From Gemmataceae bacterium (GTDB taxonomy: Bacteria > Planctomycetota > Planctomycetia > Gemmatales > Gemmataceae), in the NCBI GenBank assembly GCA_022842245.1, contig JALHPZ010000020.1:1-64000 (forward strand): a stretch of 64,000 nucleotides of DNA, in the 5' to 3' direction. Under the pieces are notes generated by a model, which was given only the letters and a program-made list of their open reading frames with translations, was not told the origin of the DNA and made no database searches. This document shows, piece after piece, positions 42,716 to 51,283 of the stretch (positions within the stretch are counted from its first letter, which is position 1; each line of letters begins with the position of its first letter). A program made the position numbers and the translations under genes.

Positions 42716-43264
42716 TCACAGCTGCCCATCGACTCCCAATTGGTGGAAGTAGTGCTGCACGTCCTTCTGGTTCTTGAGCAGCCAGTCGATCGTCGGCTCG
42801 CCCTTCATCGCCTTGCGGATCACCTTCACGGTCGCCTCGCGGTGGACGTCGAAGAGCGCCGCGTGGTCCACTTTGTCCGCGTTCAGCACGGCCGGGTCGA
42901 GCCAAACGCTGTAGATGATGCCGAGGTCGTTCGCGAGCTTCTTGGGGATGATCTTCTCGCGCACGCTATCGAGCACGCCATGGGCGATGGCGGCCTGCAC
43001 GGTGCCCATCAGGATGTTCGTGTAGCGGTTGTCCTTCACCGTCACCTTGCTCACCATCAGCGTCGCCGGCTTCACCTGCACGTCGCTATTCAGGATGGCG
43101 AAGACCTTGGTGTGCCCCTTGGTTTGGTCGCCGAGCAGCGTGGCGAGGGCGGTGCCGACCGGCCCGGCGAGGCTGCCGATCACGATTTCCGGTTCGGCGC
43201 AGAGGTAGTCGATGGGGCCTTCGACGAGGGCTTCGGCGGTGCGGTAGATCAGCTTGGCGGCCAT
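42716..43264 (-). CDS. Formaldehyde-activating enzyme (Fae)-like protein
   Basis: 182 residues from the ATG at 43264; longer frames on this strand are antisense or shadows. The body matches Fae: AGPVGTALATLLGDQTKGHT, VKPATLMVSKVTVKDNRYTN, GTVQAAIAHGVLDSVREKII, PKKLANDLGIIYSVWLDPAV, REATVKVIRKAMKGEPTIDW. Fae condenses formaldehyde with tetrahydromethanopterin, a pathway known in planctomycetes as well as methylotrophs and archaea. In known Fae the N-terminal segment reads VAHIDLIIG with a catalytic His; here the aligned segment is CAEPEIVIG, so the His is replaced by Glu. It may therefore be a Fae paralogue with a changed function. No other C1 gene is in the window. Confidence 0.75.
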   Translation of the reverse strand: MAAKLIYRTAEALVEGPIDYLCAEPEIVIGSLAGPVGTALATLLGDQTKGHTKVFAILNSDVQVKPATLMVSKVTVKDNRYTNILMGTVQAAIAHGVLDSVREKIIPKKLANDLGIIYSVWLDPAVLNADKVDHAALFDVHREATVKVIRKAMKGEPTIDWLLKNQKDVQHYFHQLGVDGQL

Positions 43265-43329
43265 GGGGCGCTCCGGAGGGGAATCCGGACATTGTGGGAG
43301 CGGCGCGGCGGACCGTCCAACTGCTTCAT

Positions 43330-45612
43330 TCACTCTTCGTACAGGAGCACTTTCGCCCGTCGTTCCCTGTACTTCGCGAGGTCGGGCTGCCACGCCTGTT
43401 CCAACTCGGCGACCGGTTTCCCGGCGAGCACGCCGTCGAAGGTCGCCTTGTGGAGGAGCAGCGTGTCGAAGCGCTTCGGGTCCCATTCCTTCGCGTAGGT
43501 CTTCCGCAAGACGGTCGCGATCGTCAGGCCGACGTGGACGGGGCGCAGAGCGTTCCAGTCGTCGACGAGGATGTCCACGCCGCCGCAGTCTTTGTCCTTG
43601 TGAACGGACGAGATCGGCGAGCGGTTCACGGGAACGAAGCGCAGGCCCGGGATACGCTGGGCGTTCAACGCCTGCGCCAGCTTCCGCGAGTCGATCCAGG
43701 GCGCGCCGATCCATTCGAAGGGGCGCTCGGTGCCGCGGCCGACGCTGATGTTCGTCGTCTCCAGCAGGCCGATGCCGGGGTAGAGTAGCGCGGCCGTGAG
43801 GTGCCGCATGTTCGGCGAGGGGTTGCGCCAGGGCAGGCCGGTGCGGTCGAGCGTGTCGCCGCGCCGCCAGTTCTCGCACGTCACGACTTCGAGGTTGGCC
43901 CCGATGTTCCGCTCGACATTGAACAGCGTCACCAGTTCGCCGATGGTGAGGCCGTGGCGCAGCGGGAGTTCATGGAAGCCGACGAACGAGCCGCGGCCCG
44001 GATCGCGCACGGGGCCTTCGATCAACACGCCGCCGATCGGGTTCGGGCGATCCAGCACGACGATCTTGATTCCTTGCTCCTTCGCGGCTTCGAGGCAGAG
44101 GCCGAGGGTGCTGGGGTAGGTGTAGAAACGGCAGCCGATGTCCTGGATGTCGTAAACGAGCGTGTCGATACCTTTCAGCGTCTCGGCCGTCGGCTTGCGG
44201 CGCTCGCCGTAGAGGCTGTACACCGGCAGGCCGGTCTTCTCGTCCTTGCCGTCGCCGACCTTTTCGTCCTTCTCGCCGCGGATGCCGTGCTCGGGGCTGA
44301 AAAGCGCGACGAGCTTCACGCCGTCGGCCTTGGCGAGGAGGTCGATTAGCGGCGTGCCATCGGACGCGCGGCCGGTGTGGTTCGTCACGAGGCCGACGGA
44401 CTTCCCCTTCAGGATGGAGAACTTGTCGCGAACGATCACGTCGGTGCCGGTGAGGACCGGCTTCGAGAGCGACGTGCGCTCGGTGAAGACGCGCTCGCCG
44501 TCCTTCGTGATTGCGCCGGCCACGATGGTGGCGATCTGTCGGCGAAGTTCGGTCACGTTCCCCTTCTTCTCGTCGGGGTGAAGGCGGTTCGTGAGGATGA
44601 CGACCGCGGTTTTCGAGGGGGGATCGATCCAGAGCGAGGTGCCGGTGAAGCCGGTATGGCCGAAGCCGGTGGCGCGCGGGAAGAGTTCGCCGCGCGGGGC
44701 GGAGTAGCTGGTGTCGACGTCCCAGCCGTGGCTCCGAAGGCCGCCGGGGACGGCATGCGGTTCGGTGAAGCGCTTCACGGTGAGCGGAGAGAAGATGCGG
44801 ACGCCGTCGAGATCGCCGTCGCGGAGGAGCATCCGGGCGTAGCGGGCGAGGTCGTCGGCGGTGCCGAAGAGGCCGGCGTGCCCGGCGACGCCGCCGAGGG
44901 CGAAGGCGCGCGGATCGTGGACGGTGCCGGCGATGACCTTGCCGTCGCGGATGCCGGTGACGGCGAAGGGGCCGGTCGCGGGCTTGTAGCCGGTACCCGT
45001 TAGCTTCAGGGGTTTGAAGACATTCTCGGCCGCGAACTCGTCGACCGGTTTCCCGGAGATCCGCTTGACGAGTTCGCCGAGGACGATGAAGCCGACATCG
45101 CTGTACTGGAATCGCGTGCCGAGCGGGGCGTTCAGCTTCAGCGCGGCGATGCGGGCGAACATCTCCTCGCGCGTGCCGACGTAGTCTTTGATCGAGTTGT
45201 CGGGAATGAGGCCGCTCGTGTGGAGCAGGCAGTGCTCGACGGTGACGGCTTCCTTCCCATTTGCGGCGAATTCGGGCCAGTGCTTCGCGATCGGGTCGGA
45301 GAGCTTCAGCTGGCCGCGTTCAATGAGGAGCCAGATCGATGTGCCGGTCGCAATCGGTTTCGTGAGCGACGCGAGGTCGAAGACGGTCTCGAAGGTCATC
45401 GGCTCTTTCGTCGGTACGAGTTGCCGGTGGCCGAAGGCTTTGCGGAAGACCACGGCGTCGCCGTGGACGACCACCACGACCGCACCGGGGCAGTTTGCCT
45501 TCTGGATCGCCGCTTCGACGACGGCGTCGATGCGAGCGAGGCGCGAGGCGTCGATGTCGGCGAACGTCGGCAGGGCCAGCACCAGCGAGACGAGGAACGC
45601 GAGCGATTTCAT
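43330..45612 (-). CDS. Serine hydrolase (beta-lactamase family) fused to NamZ-type exo-muramidase (DUF1343)
   Basis: 760 residues from the ATG at 45612 (signal peptide [18 protein letters not shown]). N-terminal domain about 20-370: class C beta-lactamase/DD-peptidase fold with SLTK (the SxxK nucleophile in [11 protein letters not shown]), FQYSDVGF (YxN-like) and [15 protein letters not shown] (HTG motif). C-terminal domain about 395-755: DUF1343, with [49 protein letters not shown] and [11 protein letters not shown], matching NamZ exo-beta-N-acetylmuramidases (GH171). The combination suggests an exported peptidoglycan-trimming enzyme. The two activities would act on peptide and glycan parts of cell-wall fragments; this is inference. 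Confidence 0.85.
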   Translation of the reverse strand: MKSLAFLVSLVLALPTFADIDASRLARIDAVVEAAIQKANCPGAVVVVVHGDAVVFRKAFGHRQLVPTKEPMTFETVFDLASLTKPIATGTSIWLLIERGQLKLSDPIAKHWPEFAANGKEAVTVEHCLLHTSGLIPDNSIKDYVGTREEMFARIAALKLNAPLGTRFQYSDVGFIVLGELVKRISGKPVDEFAAENVFKPLKLTGTGYKPATGPFAVTGIRDGKVIAGTVHDPRAFALGGVAGHAGLFGTADDLARYARMLLRDGDLDGVRIFSPLTVKRFTEPHAVPGGLRSHGWDVDTSYSAPRGELFPRATGFGHTGFTGTSLWIDPPSKTAVVILTNRLHPDEKKGNVTELRRQIATIVAGAITKDGERVFTERTSLSKPVLTGTDVIVRDKFSILKGKSVGLVTNHTGRASDGTPLIDLLAKADGVKLVALFSPEHGIRGEKDEKVGDGKDEKTGLPVYSLYGERRKPTAETLKGIDTLVYDIQDIGCRFYTYPSTLGLCLEAAKEQGIKIVVLDRPNPIGGVLIEGPVRDPGRGSFVGFHELPLRHGLTIGELVTLFNVERNIGANLEVVTCENWRRGDTLDRTGLPWRNPSPNMRHLTAALLYPGIGLLETTNISVGRGTERPFEWIGAPWIDSRKLAQALNAQRIPGLRFVPVNRSPISSVHKDKDCGGVDILVDDWNALRPVHVGLTIATVLRKTYAKEWDPKRFDTLLLHKATFDGVLAGKPVAELEQAWQPDLAKYRERRAKVLLYEE

Positions 45613-45671
45613 GGGTTGCTCCCTGCGATTCGATGGTGGAATGGTATGCGAAGTTTCGAGGGTATCGGAAC

Positions 45672-45706
45672 CATGCAAAATGCGAAATGAAAAATGCAAA
45701 ATGAGC
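45672..45706. repeat. Short AAAATGC-type repeat upstream of pgi
   Basis: GCAAAATGCGAAATGAAAAA and TGCAAAATG give two near-copies of an A-rich unit in an otherwise G+C-rich region between the divergent hydrolase and pgi genes. Confidence 0.5.
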
Positions 45707-45760
45707 GTTCCGTTGGTATCCTCTCCTTCGACCCCATCGCACACACACCGGGAGCCGACC

Positions 45761-47374
45761 ATGCCGTCCCTCACCACGCGACCGGCCTACCTCGCGCTGA
45801 AGGCCCACGCCGACGCGATCCGGAACCAGCACCTGCGCGACCTCTTCGCCGCCGACGCGAAGCGCGGGGAATCGCTGACGCTCGAAGCCGCGGGCGTCTT
45901 CCTCGATTATTCCAAGAACCGCGTGACCGCCGAGACGATGAAGCTGCTCGTGAACCTCGCGAACGAATGCGACCTGAAGGGCCGCATCGAGGCGATGTTC
46001 ACCGGCGAGAAGATCAACAAGACCGAAAACCGCGCCGTGCTGCACACGGCCCTGCGGGCGCCGAAGGGTACGACCGTCAACTGCGACGGCAAAAACGTCG
46101 TTCCCGACGTTCACGAGACACTCGACCGGATGAGCGCGTTTTGCGACCGCGTGCGGTCCGGCGATTGGAAAGGCCACACCGGCAAGCGGATCAAGTCCGT
46201 CGTCAACATCGGCATCGGCGGCTCGGACCTCGGCCCCGTCATGGCGTACGAGGCCCTGCGGAAGTACTCCGCCCGCGACATGCAATTCCGCTTCGTCTCC
46301 AACATCGACGGGACCGACATCGCCGAGGCGACGCTCGACCTCGACCCGGCCGAGACGCTCTTCATCGTGGCGTCCAAAACGTTCACGACGCAAGAAACGA
46401 TCACGAACGCCACCACGGCCCGCGACTGGCTGCTCGCGGCGCTGAAGGACCCGGCGGCCGTGGCGAAGCACTTCGTCGCGCTCAGTACGAACGCCGAGGT
46501 GGTCAGGAAGTTCGGCATCGACACCGCCAACATGTTCGGCTTCTGGGACTGGGTCGGCGGCCGCTACAGCATGGATTCCGCCATCGGCCTTTCGACCATG
46601 CTCGCCGTCGGACCGCAGGGCTTCCGCGACCTGCTCGCGGGCTTCCGCGCCATGGACGAGCACTTCCGCACCGCGCCGTTCGAGAAGAACCTGCCCGTGC
46701 TGATGGGCCTGCTCTCGGTCTGGTACGTCAACTTCTTCGGCGCGGAAACCGTGGCGATCCTGCCGTACGACCAGTACCTGAAGCGCTTCCCGGCGTACCT
46801 GCAGCAACTCACGATGGAGAGCAACGGCAAGAGCGTGACGCTGGAGAACACGAGCGTCGACTACGCCACGGGGTCGATCTACTGGGGCGAGCCGGGCACG
46901 AATGGCCAGCACTCCTTCTATCAGCTCATCCACCAGGGCACGCGCCTGATCCCGTGCGACTTCATCGGCTTCCTGAAGTCGCTGAACCCGCTGGGCAGCC
47001 ACCACGACATTTTGATGGCGAACCTGTTCGCGCAGTCCGAGGCGCTCGCGTTCGGCAAGACGGCGGAGCAGGTGAAGGCGGAGGGTCACCCGGACTGGCT
47101 GGTGCCGCACCGGACCTTCGCCGGTAACCGGCCGTCGAACACGGTGCTGCTGGAAAAGCTCGACGCCGGCGCGCTCGGCAAGCTGGTGGCGCTCTACGAG
47201 CACATCGTCTTCACGCAGGGGGCGATCTGGAACATCGGCTCGTTCGACCAGTGGGGCGTGGAGTTGGGGAAGGTGCTGGCGTCGAAGATCCTGCCGGAGC
47301 TGCAGTCCGCGAGCGAGCTGAAACACGACAGCTCGACGAACGCGTTGATCCGGAAGTATCGGGCCGCGCGGTAA
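45761..47374 (+). CDS. pgi: Glucose-6-phosphate isomerase
   Basis: 537 residues from the ATG at 45761, with GGGAG about 6 bases upstream; the upstream open frame is antisense to the hydrolase. Pgi interconverts glucose-6-phosphate and fructose-6-phosphate. Seen: [20 protein letters not shown], the phosphate-binding [33 protein letters not shown] (PGI signature 1), and the C-terminal [20 protein letters not shown] with GKV (signature 2 region). [20 protein letters not shown] and [11 protein letters not shown] carry the catalytic Glu and His. Full length for the long bacterial form. A perfect 14-bp hairpin follows 10 bases after the stop. Confidence 0.97.
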   Translation: MPSLTTRPAYLALKAHADAIRNQHLRDLFAADAKRGESLTLEAAGVFLDYSKNRVTAETMKLLVNLANECDLKGRIEAMFTGEKINKTENRAVLHTALRAPKGTTVNCDGKNVVPDVHETLDRMSAFCDRVRSGDWKGHTGKRIKSVVNIGIGGSDLGPVMAYEALRKYSARDMQFRFVSNIDGTDIAEATLDLDPAETLFIVASKTFTTQETITNATTARDWLLAALKDPAAVAKHFVALSTNAEVVRKFGIDTANMFGFWDWVGGRYSMDSAIGLSTMLAVGPQGFRDLLAGFRAMDEHFRTAPFEKNLPVLMGLLSVWYVNFFGAETVAILPYDQYLKRFPAYLQQLTMESNGKSVTLENTSVDYATGSIYWGEPGTNGQHSFYQLIHQGTRLIPCDFIGFLKSLNPLGSHHDILMANLFAQSEALAFGKTAEQVKAEGHPDWLVPHRTFAGNRPSNTVLLEKLDAGALGKLVALYEHIVFTQGAIWNIGSFDQWGVELGKVLASKILPELQSASELKHDSSTNALIRKYRAAR

Positions 47375-47384
47375 TGGAAAGGGG

Positions 47385-47416
47385 CGAAGCCCGCGGACGA
47401 ACGTCCGCGGGCTTCG
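47385..47416. terminator. Bidirectional terminator hairpin between pgi and a lipoprotein gene
   Basis: CGAAGCCCGCGGAC (47385-47398) and GTCCGCGGGCTTCG (47403-47416) form a perfect 14-bp stem with a GAAC loop between two convergent genes. The T-tracts are poor on either side. Confidence 0.7.
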
Positions 47417-47422
47417 TATCGG

Positions 47423-47881
47423 TCACTTCAATTCGATCGTGAAGTCGTTCTTGTCGCCTTCCTTGACTTCCAACAGGATGTCGGTCGTGCTCGCGTTGTT
47501 GTACTTGGTCGGGATCGGCGATTTGAAGCCGCCGGCCGGTTCGGGAGCAAGTACGCCCGGTTCGATTTCCTTGGCGATGTTGACCGAGACGAGGACCTTG
47601 TATTTGCCGACCGGCGCGCCGTCGTCCTTGTTGTAAGTCGTCAGGATGAAGCTGCCGACGCCGTCGGTGGTGCCGCGAGCGGACACGGTCTTGTTGTCGA
47701 GCGGCAGGAAGGTCACCGCGGCATCCTTCACGGGATTGCCCTGGTACTTGACGATACCGCGGGCGGGTACGGTCTTTTTGGTTTCGAGCGGTTTGTTGTC
47801 GCCTTTTTCGCCACCTCCGCAGCCCAGAGCAACGATCGCGAGGAGGGCGGCGCAAGCGAGCGAGGATTTCCGAAATCGCAT
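47423..47881 (-). CDS. Lipoprotein with transthyretin/carboxypeptidase-regulatory-like domain
   Basis: 152 residues. Signal with lipobox: SSLACAALLAIVALGCGGGE (LGC), so the protein is lipidated at that Cys. The mature part is a beta-sandwich of the type in Cna_B or carboxypeptidase regulatory-like domains: GIVKYQGNPVKDAAVTFLPL, TTDGVGSFILTTYNKDDGAP, VGKYKVLVSV. It lies downstream of a DUF1559 pseudopilin gene on the same strand, with a hairpin between. The same pairing recurs at 49457-51002. Function unknown; probably a surface or periplasmic partner of the pseudopilin. Confidence 0.85.
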   Translation of the reverse strand: MRFRKSSLACAALLAIVALGCGGGEKGDNKPLETKKTVPARGIVKYQGNPVKDAAVTFLPLDNKTVSARGTTDGVGSFILTTYNKDDGAPVGKYKVLVSVNIAKEIEPGVLAPEPAGGFKSPIPTKYNNASTTDILLEVKEGDKNDFTIELK

Positions 47882-47957
47882 GGGTAGACTCCGTGAGAGG
47901 GTGGGTCCGACCGGTTCTACGGTGGAATCGTAGGTGATGGTCGGCCATGGGACAAGA

Positions 47958-47984
47958 AACCCACCGGGGTAGCCCCGGTGGGTT
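47958..47984 (-). terminator. Hairpin between pseudopilin and lipoprotein genes
   Basis: A perfect 12-bp stem AACCCACCGGGG / CCCCGGTGGGTT (47958-47969 and 47973-47984) is followed on the minus strand by TTCTTGTC. It ends the DUF1559 transcript, or attenuates it, 26 bases after the stop. Confidence 0.75.
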
Positions 47985-48010
47985 CGGGATCTGTCAGTAG
48001 AAGGTGGGAA

Positions 48011-49093
48011 TCAGTTGTCGACGACGGTTTCGCCGCCAGCGCGGGTGCCCATCGCACCGAGAATTCCGTACGGGCTGAAGGTCGTGAGGTTGATCCCGGT
48101 GGCGTTGGGGTCGCCAGCGTTGATGCTTTCACGAATGAAGCGGACGGAACCGTCGCCCATGAGCGCGACGCAACCGCCGCTGTGATTGCTGCTCATCGGG
48201 TAGAGGCCCGGTTGGGCGTCGTGGGCGTTCCAGGCGCAGGAGACGCTGTTCGGCGGAGCGTTGGTGGTCAGACCGCCGAAGCCCATGCCGCCGTCCGGCC
48301 AGCGGACGCCGGCCCAGGCGCTGGGGGTGGAGGCCGTCCAAGTTCGCGTTGCGTTGTTGAACAACGAGAGGCACTGGTTGGGGGTGGTGAACCAGGAGCC
48401 ACCTTGTTGCAGGGTCATGGTCTTCTGGATGGTACCTTGGCCCCGCAGGCGTTCGGACATGGCGATGGTATTCGAGAGACCATCACTGACGTCCGCGAAC
48501 CGGAAGCCGCGCAGTTGGTAAATCGTCACGCCACCCGAGTTGTTGGCCTGTTCCAGACCGAACATGCCGCGGCTTCGGCCGCGAGTCGTGTGCAGGTCGA
48601 TCGAGTCGCCGCTCGAGAACATGTAGCTGGTGTGTTTGATGTTGGCGGACAGGCCGTCGATATCCGAGGGGCACAGGAAAGTCGGCGTAGCGGTTTGCCA
48701 GGGGGTGTAGCTACCGTTCCATGGTTCCGGACCAGTGGCCGGGTAGGTGGTGGTCCCGATGGTCAGCGGATTATTGATCTGGTTGAAAAGGGCATTTTGC
48801 TCGATGAACGGCAGCAAGGCGATCAGACCGCTTTTCCGACCACCATACCCGGTCGGGAAGTGGCCTTCGCGTGCGGGCATGTAGCCGACGGAATCGTGGT
48901 GCGCGTGGACCGCGATGCCCAACTGCTTCAGGTTGTTGGTACACTTCGCGCGGGCCGCGGCTTCGCGGACTTTCTGGACGGCGGGGAGGAGCAGGCCGAT
49001 CAGGATCGCGATGATCGCGATCACCACCAGCAACTCGATGAGCGTGAAACCGGCTCGCGAGCGCTTGTCGCGCCGCAGCGTGAGAGAGGACAT
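48011..49093 (-). CDS. DUF1559 type II pseudopilin-like protein
   Basis: 360 residues from the ATG at 49093, which has GGAG 8 bases upstream; the frame is open 18 codons further. Leader KRSRAG, then [20 protein letters not shown] (cleavage after Gly, Glu at +5), [20 protein letters not shown], and the C-terminal family motifs [20 protein letters not shown] and [12 protein letters not shown]. Between them are the pseudopilin strands [12 protein letters not shown] and TFLCPSD. Export and assembly at the cell surface are expected from the prepilin signal. Promoter-like hexamers lie upstream (49147-49176). Confidence 0.92.
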   Translation of the reverse strand: MSSLTLRRDKRSRAGFTLIELLVVIAIIAILIGLLLPAVQKVREAAARAKCTNNLKQLGIAVHAHHDSVGYMPAREGHFPTGYGGRKSGLIALLPFIEQNALFNQINNPLTIGTTTYPATGPEPWNGSYTPWQTATPTFLCPSDIDGLSANIKHTSYMFSSGDSIDLHTTRGRSRGMFGLEQANNSGGVTIYQLRGFRFADVSDGLSNTIAMSERLRGQGTIQKTMTLQQGGSWFTTPNQCLSLFNNATRTWTASTPSAWAGVRWPDGGMGFGGLTTNAPPNSVSCAWNAHDAQPGLYPMSSNHSGGCVALMGDGSVRFIRESINAGDPNATGINLTTFSPYGILGAMGTRAGGETVVDN

Positions 49094-49146
49094 GAAACGG
49101 ACTCCATGAGAATGATGGAATGAAAAGTATCGACCCATCAACTTCA

Positions 49147-49176
49147 AGTATACCCGTCCGATTCATTCGCAAGCAA
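49147..49176 (-). promoter_or_regulatory. Possible promoter of the DUF1559 gene
   Basis: On the minus strand TTGCTT (49176-49171) and TATACT (49152-49147) are 18 bases apart. The -10 match is good (5/6) and the -35 weak. Transcription would start about 45 bases upstream of the ATG. Confidence 0.35.
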
Positions 49177-49269
49177 GCGCGAATGATAAAAATCCGTTAT
49201 TCTGGGTCCTGATTCCGGAACTTCTCCGTTTGGGGCGTGTTGTTCGCCCGTGGCGCGAGGCGTTCCACG

Positions 49270-49408
49270 TCAGGCCAGTATCGCCGGTAGGACGTATCCC
49301 TGGACGTCCGTCAATCGGCGGTCGATGCCGAGAAGGAGCAGCACCGTCGCGTGGATGTCGTAGACCTCCGTCGGGTGTTTACGGTCGCCGGCTTGTAACC
49401 GAACTCCA
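49270..49408 (-). pseudogene. Remnant of the 3' end of a DUF1501 gene
   Basis: On the minus strand this stretch matches the last 50 or so codons of the intact DUF1501 gene at 51272-52690: CACCCGACGGAGGTCTACGA, then CATCCACGCGACGGTGCTGC, are identical in both, as is the terminal CTGGCCTGA/CTGGCTTGA. One base is missing in the segment for GYKPADRKHP, which shifts the frame, and about 30 bases coding the HTKLTVRHNG segment are deleted. No upstream part of the gene remains. It is thus a decayed fragment between two pseudopilin modules. Confidence 0.75.
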
Positions 49409-49456
49409 TCATCCGGGGCACGATCGCATCGTCCGAACTGGTTCTCCGTGGTTGGA

Positions 49457-49918
49457 TCAACTGAACTTCGCCACGTCGATCACCAAGTCTTCTCCTTCCT
49501 TCACTTCCACTTCGATTTTGGATTTGTCCCGCTTGTATTTGCCCTTGAAATGATCATTTCCCCCCATGGGACCCATGATGATCTCAACCCGGTATTTGCC
49601 CGGCGGAATCCCCTTGGCATCCGCGCCGATCAACTCGAAGGAGCCTTCCGAGGCATCGATGATCTGAGCTTCGATTTCCTCGCCGGCGTCCGCGGTGCCC
49701 ACTTTGATGAAAGTCACCGTCATACCGGGGTCGCCGGGCGGCAGATTCTTGGCTTTGATTTGGATCGGCAAGCCGTTTTCGAGAATCCGCCCTTTGGGTT
49801 TGCTTCGGCCTTCGGCGGTCTGCCGACCGGACGAACCGCATCCGGCGGCGAGGATTCCCACGAGCAAAGCGAAAAAGATCTTCGCCTTGCTGGAGACTGG
49901 TGTTTGGTTCCGGTACAT
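49457..49918 (-). CDS. Lipoprotein, transthyretin-like fold
   Basis: 153 residues from the ATG at 49918 (MYRNQTPVSSKAKIFFALLV); the frame is open upstream through the hairpin, which argues against the longer start. Lipobox ILAAGC, then a charged linker and beta-strands KGRILENGLPIQIKAKNL, MTVTFIKVG, EGSFELIGADAKGIPPGKYR. It has the same general fold pattern (G-x-Y-x-V near the end) as the lipoprotein at 47423 and the same position downstream of a DUF1559 gene. Binding partner unknown. Confidence 0.8.
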   Translation of the reverse strand: MYRNQTPVSSKAKIFFALLVGILAAGCGSSGRQTAEGRSKPKGRILENGLPIQIKAKNLPPGDPGMTVTFIKVGTADAGEEIEAQIIDASEGSFELIGADAKGIPPGKYRVEIIMGPMGGNDHFKGKYKRDKSKIEVEVKEGEDLVIDVAKFS

Positions 49919-49956
49919 GGCGAGAGCCTTGGAGGAATTGAGGGACGGGACGAATG

Positions 49957-49985
49957 AAAAACCAGCCCGGCGAGTGACCGGGCTG
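49957..49985 (-). terminator. Rho-independent terminator after the DUF1559 gene
   Basis: On the minus strand the 8-bp stem CAGCCCGG / CCGGGCTG (49985-49978 and 49970-49963) is followed by GTTTTTC. It lies 27 bases after the pseudopilin stop and 39 bases before the lipoprotein start. Confidence 0.75.
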
Positions 49986-50012
49986 ATGGACGGCATCGAA
50001 GATCAAAGAAAT

Positions 50013-51002
50013 TCAATAATCGCCGAGAACGCCACCGTCCGACTTGTGCCCGAGCCGAAAGAACGTGGATGTCGATCCACAACAGGAGACTCTGAAACTG
50101 ATGAAGCGCACGGATCCATCTCCCAAGAGTCCCATGAAGCCGTTGGGGTGGGCGCCTCCGAATCGGCCACCGCCGTCGTTGTTGTCATCCGGGAGCGGGG
50201 CGAGGTGCGTCTGTCGCACGACGTCGTGATCCCAACCGGAGGAGTATCCTTCGTTGTCGTCGCTGCGGAAGCCGTTCGCCGTTTTGTGTCGCTTTTTGTC
50301 TCCGACCATCAGGGTGTTGGAAAGCCCGTCTTGGACTTCCGCCAGGCGTAACGGTTGCCGTCGGGGCGTGCCGGGAACGTCCTGCCCCCCGTTGAACGTG
50401 CGGACGATGATGCCGTTGTCGTTGCTGTTATTGGCGATCGACCCGGCATAGTCGGTCTGCCCGTGCGTTCCGCAGCCCGGGTATCCGGTCGTGGGAATGT
50501 ACCACGACGAGCCTTGGATATGGGCGGTTGGCCCCCGGCGAGACGGGCAGAAATAGGTCTTGATGACGGCGGCCCGCGCCTGCGCCATCTGCCCGCCGAT
50601 GGTCGAGGCATTTCCGCCTTTGTAGACGTTGTCCTGTTCGATGTACGGCAGGATCTGGAATCCCCATCCGGCCCGTTGTTCGCGCACGTCCTGCGGGGCC
50701 CCAGCCGCGGCGGCGGGGTTGGGTGCGGTCCCGATGACGGGCGTACCGTAGGTTGGTCCCGCTCCCCAGTGTTGGCCACCGGACGGCAGGTAGCCCGTGG
50801 TGTCGTTGTGGTTGTGGAACGCCAGTCCGATTTGCTTCAGATTGTTCGTGCACTGTGCACGTGCCGCCGCCTCGCGGACCTTTTGAACAGCCGGCAGAAG
50901 CAGACCGATGAGGATCGCGATGATCGCGATGACCACCAGCAATTCGATGAGCGTAAACGCCGATCGAATGCGCGCCGAAGGACGGGAAGATTGTCGGTTC
51001 AT
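50013..51002 (-). CDS. DUF1559 type II pseudopilin-like protein
   Basis: 329 residues from the ATG at 51002, with AGGG 9 bases upstream. The leader MNRQSSRPSARIRSA is followed by [20 protein letters not shown]; the residue before Phe is Ala instead of the usual Gly, so processing by prepilin peptidase may be slower. Then [46 protein letters not shown], and a C-terminal [20 protein letters not shown]. The final GTRAGGE motif of the other copies is replaced by RLGHKSDGGVLGDY. It is followed by a terminator and then a lipoprotein gene, as in the module at 47423-49093. Confidence 0.9.
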   Translation of the reverse strand: MNRQSSRPSARIRSAFTLIELLVVIAIIAILIGLLLPAVQKVREAAARAQCTNNLKQIGLAFHNHNDTTGYLPSGGQHWGAGPTYGTPVIGTAPNPAAAAGAPQDVREQRAGWGFQILPYIEQDNVYKGGNASTIGGQMAQARAAVIKTYFCPSRRGPTAHIQGSSWYIPTTGYPGCGTHGQTDYAGSIANNSNDNGIIVRTFNGGQDVPGTPRRQPLRLAEVQDGLSNTLMVGDKKRHKTANGFRSDDNEGYSSGWDHDVVRQTHLAPLPDDNNDGGGRFGGAHPNGFMGLLGDGSVRFISFRVSCCGSTSTFFRLGHKSDGGVLGDY

Positions 51003-51121
51003 GAATGAACCCTCGAGATGAAAAGTGACGGGCGAGGTGAATGAGTGATGAACTCATTAAACCTTAATTCATTAAAACGCTCACAAACTAAACGAAGGGG
51101 GAGTTGGCGTGCAAGCAAAAA

Positions 51122-51283
51122 ATGAAAAAAATTCTCATTTACGGAACCTTGGCGATCCTTACGGGTTGCATTTGGCCAAGTCGCCGGTTTGAGAATGAAC
51201 GGATTGGCCTTCGAATTCCAAGCGGTTCCGACACAAATGAACCGCTGTCGATCTGTCTTCCGGATTCGTTTTCAAGCCAGTAA
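51122..51283 (+). CDS. Possible 53-residue lipoprotein
   Basis: The ATG at 51122 opens MKKILIYGTLAILTGCIWPS, a compact lipoprotein signal with basic N-terminus, hydrophobic core and lipobox LTGC at Cys16. The remaining 37 residues are polar and have no known motif. The nearest purine-rich ribosome site (AAGGGGGAG) is about 18 bases upstream, which is long. The last 12 bases overlap the end of the convergent DUF1501 gene. The local sequence is A+T-rich. The signal peptide is hard to explain by chance, but the ORF is very short. Confidence 0.45.
   Translation: MKKILIYGTLAILTGCIWPSRRFENERIGLRIPSGSDTNEPLSICLPDSFSSQ

Noticed and set aside
49204..49553. 107-codon plus-strand frame over the DUF1501 remnant
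   Set aside because: It is antisense to the recognisable DUF1501 fragment and to the lipoprotein gene; no protein features.
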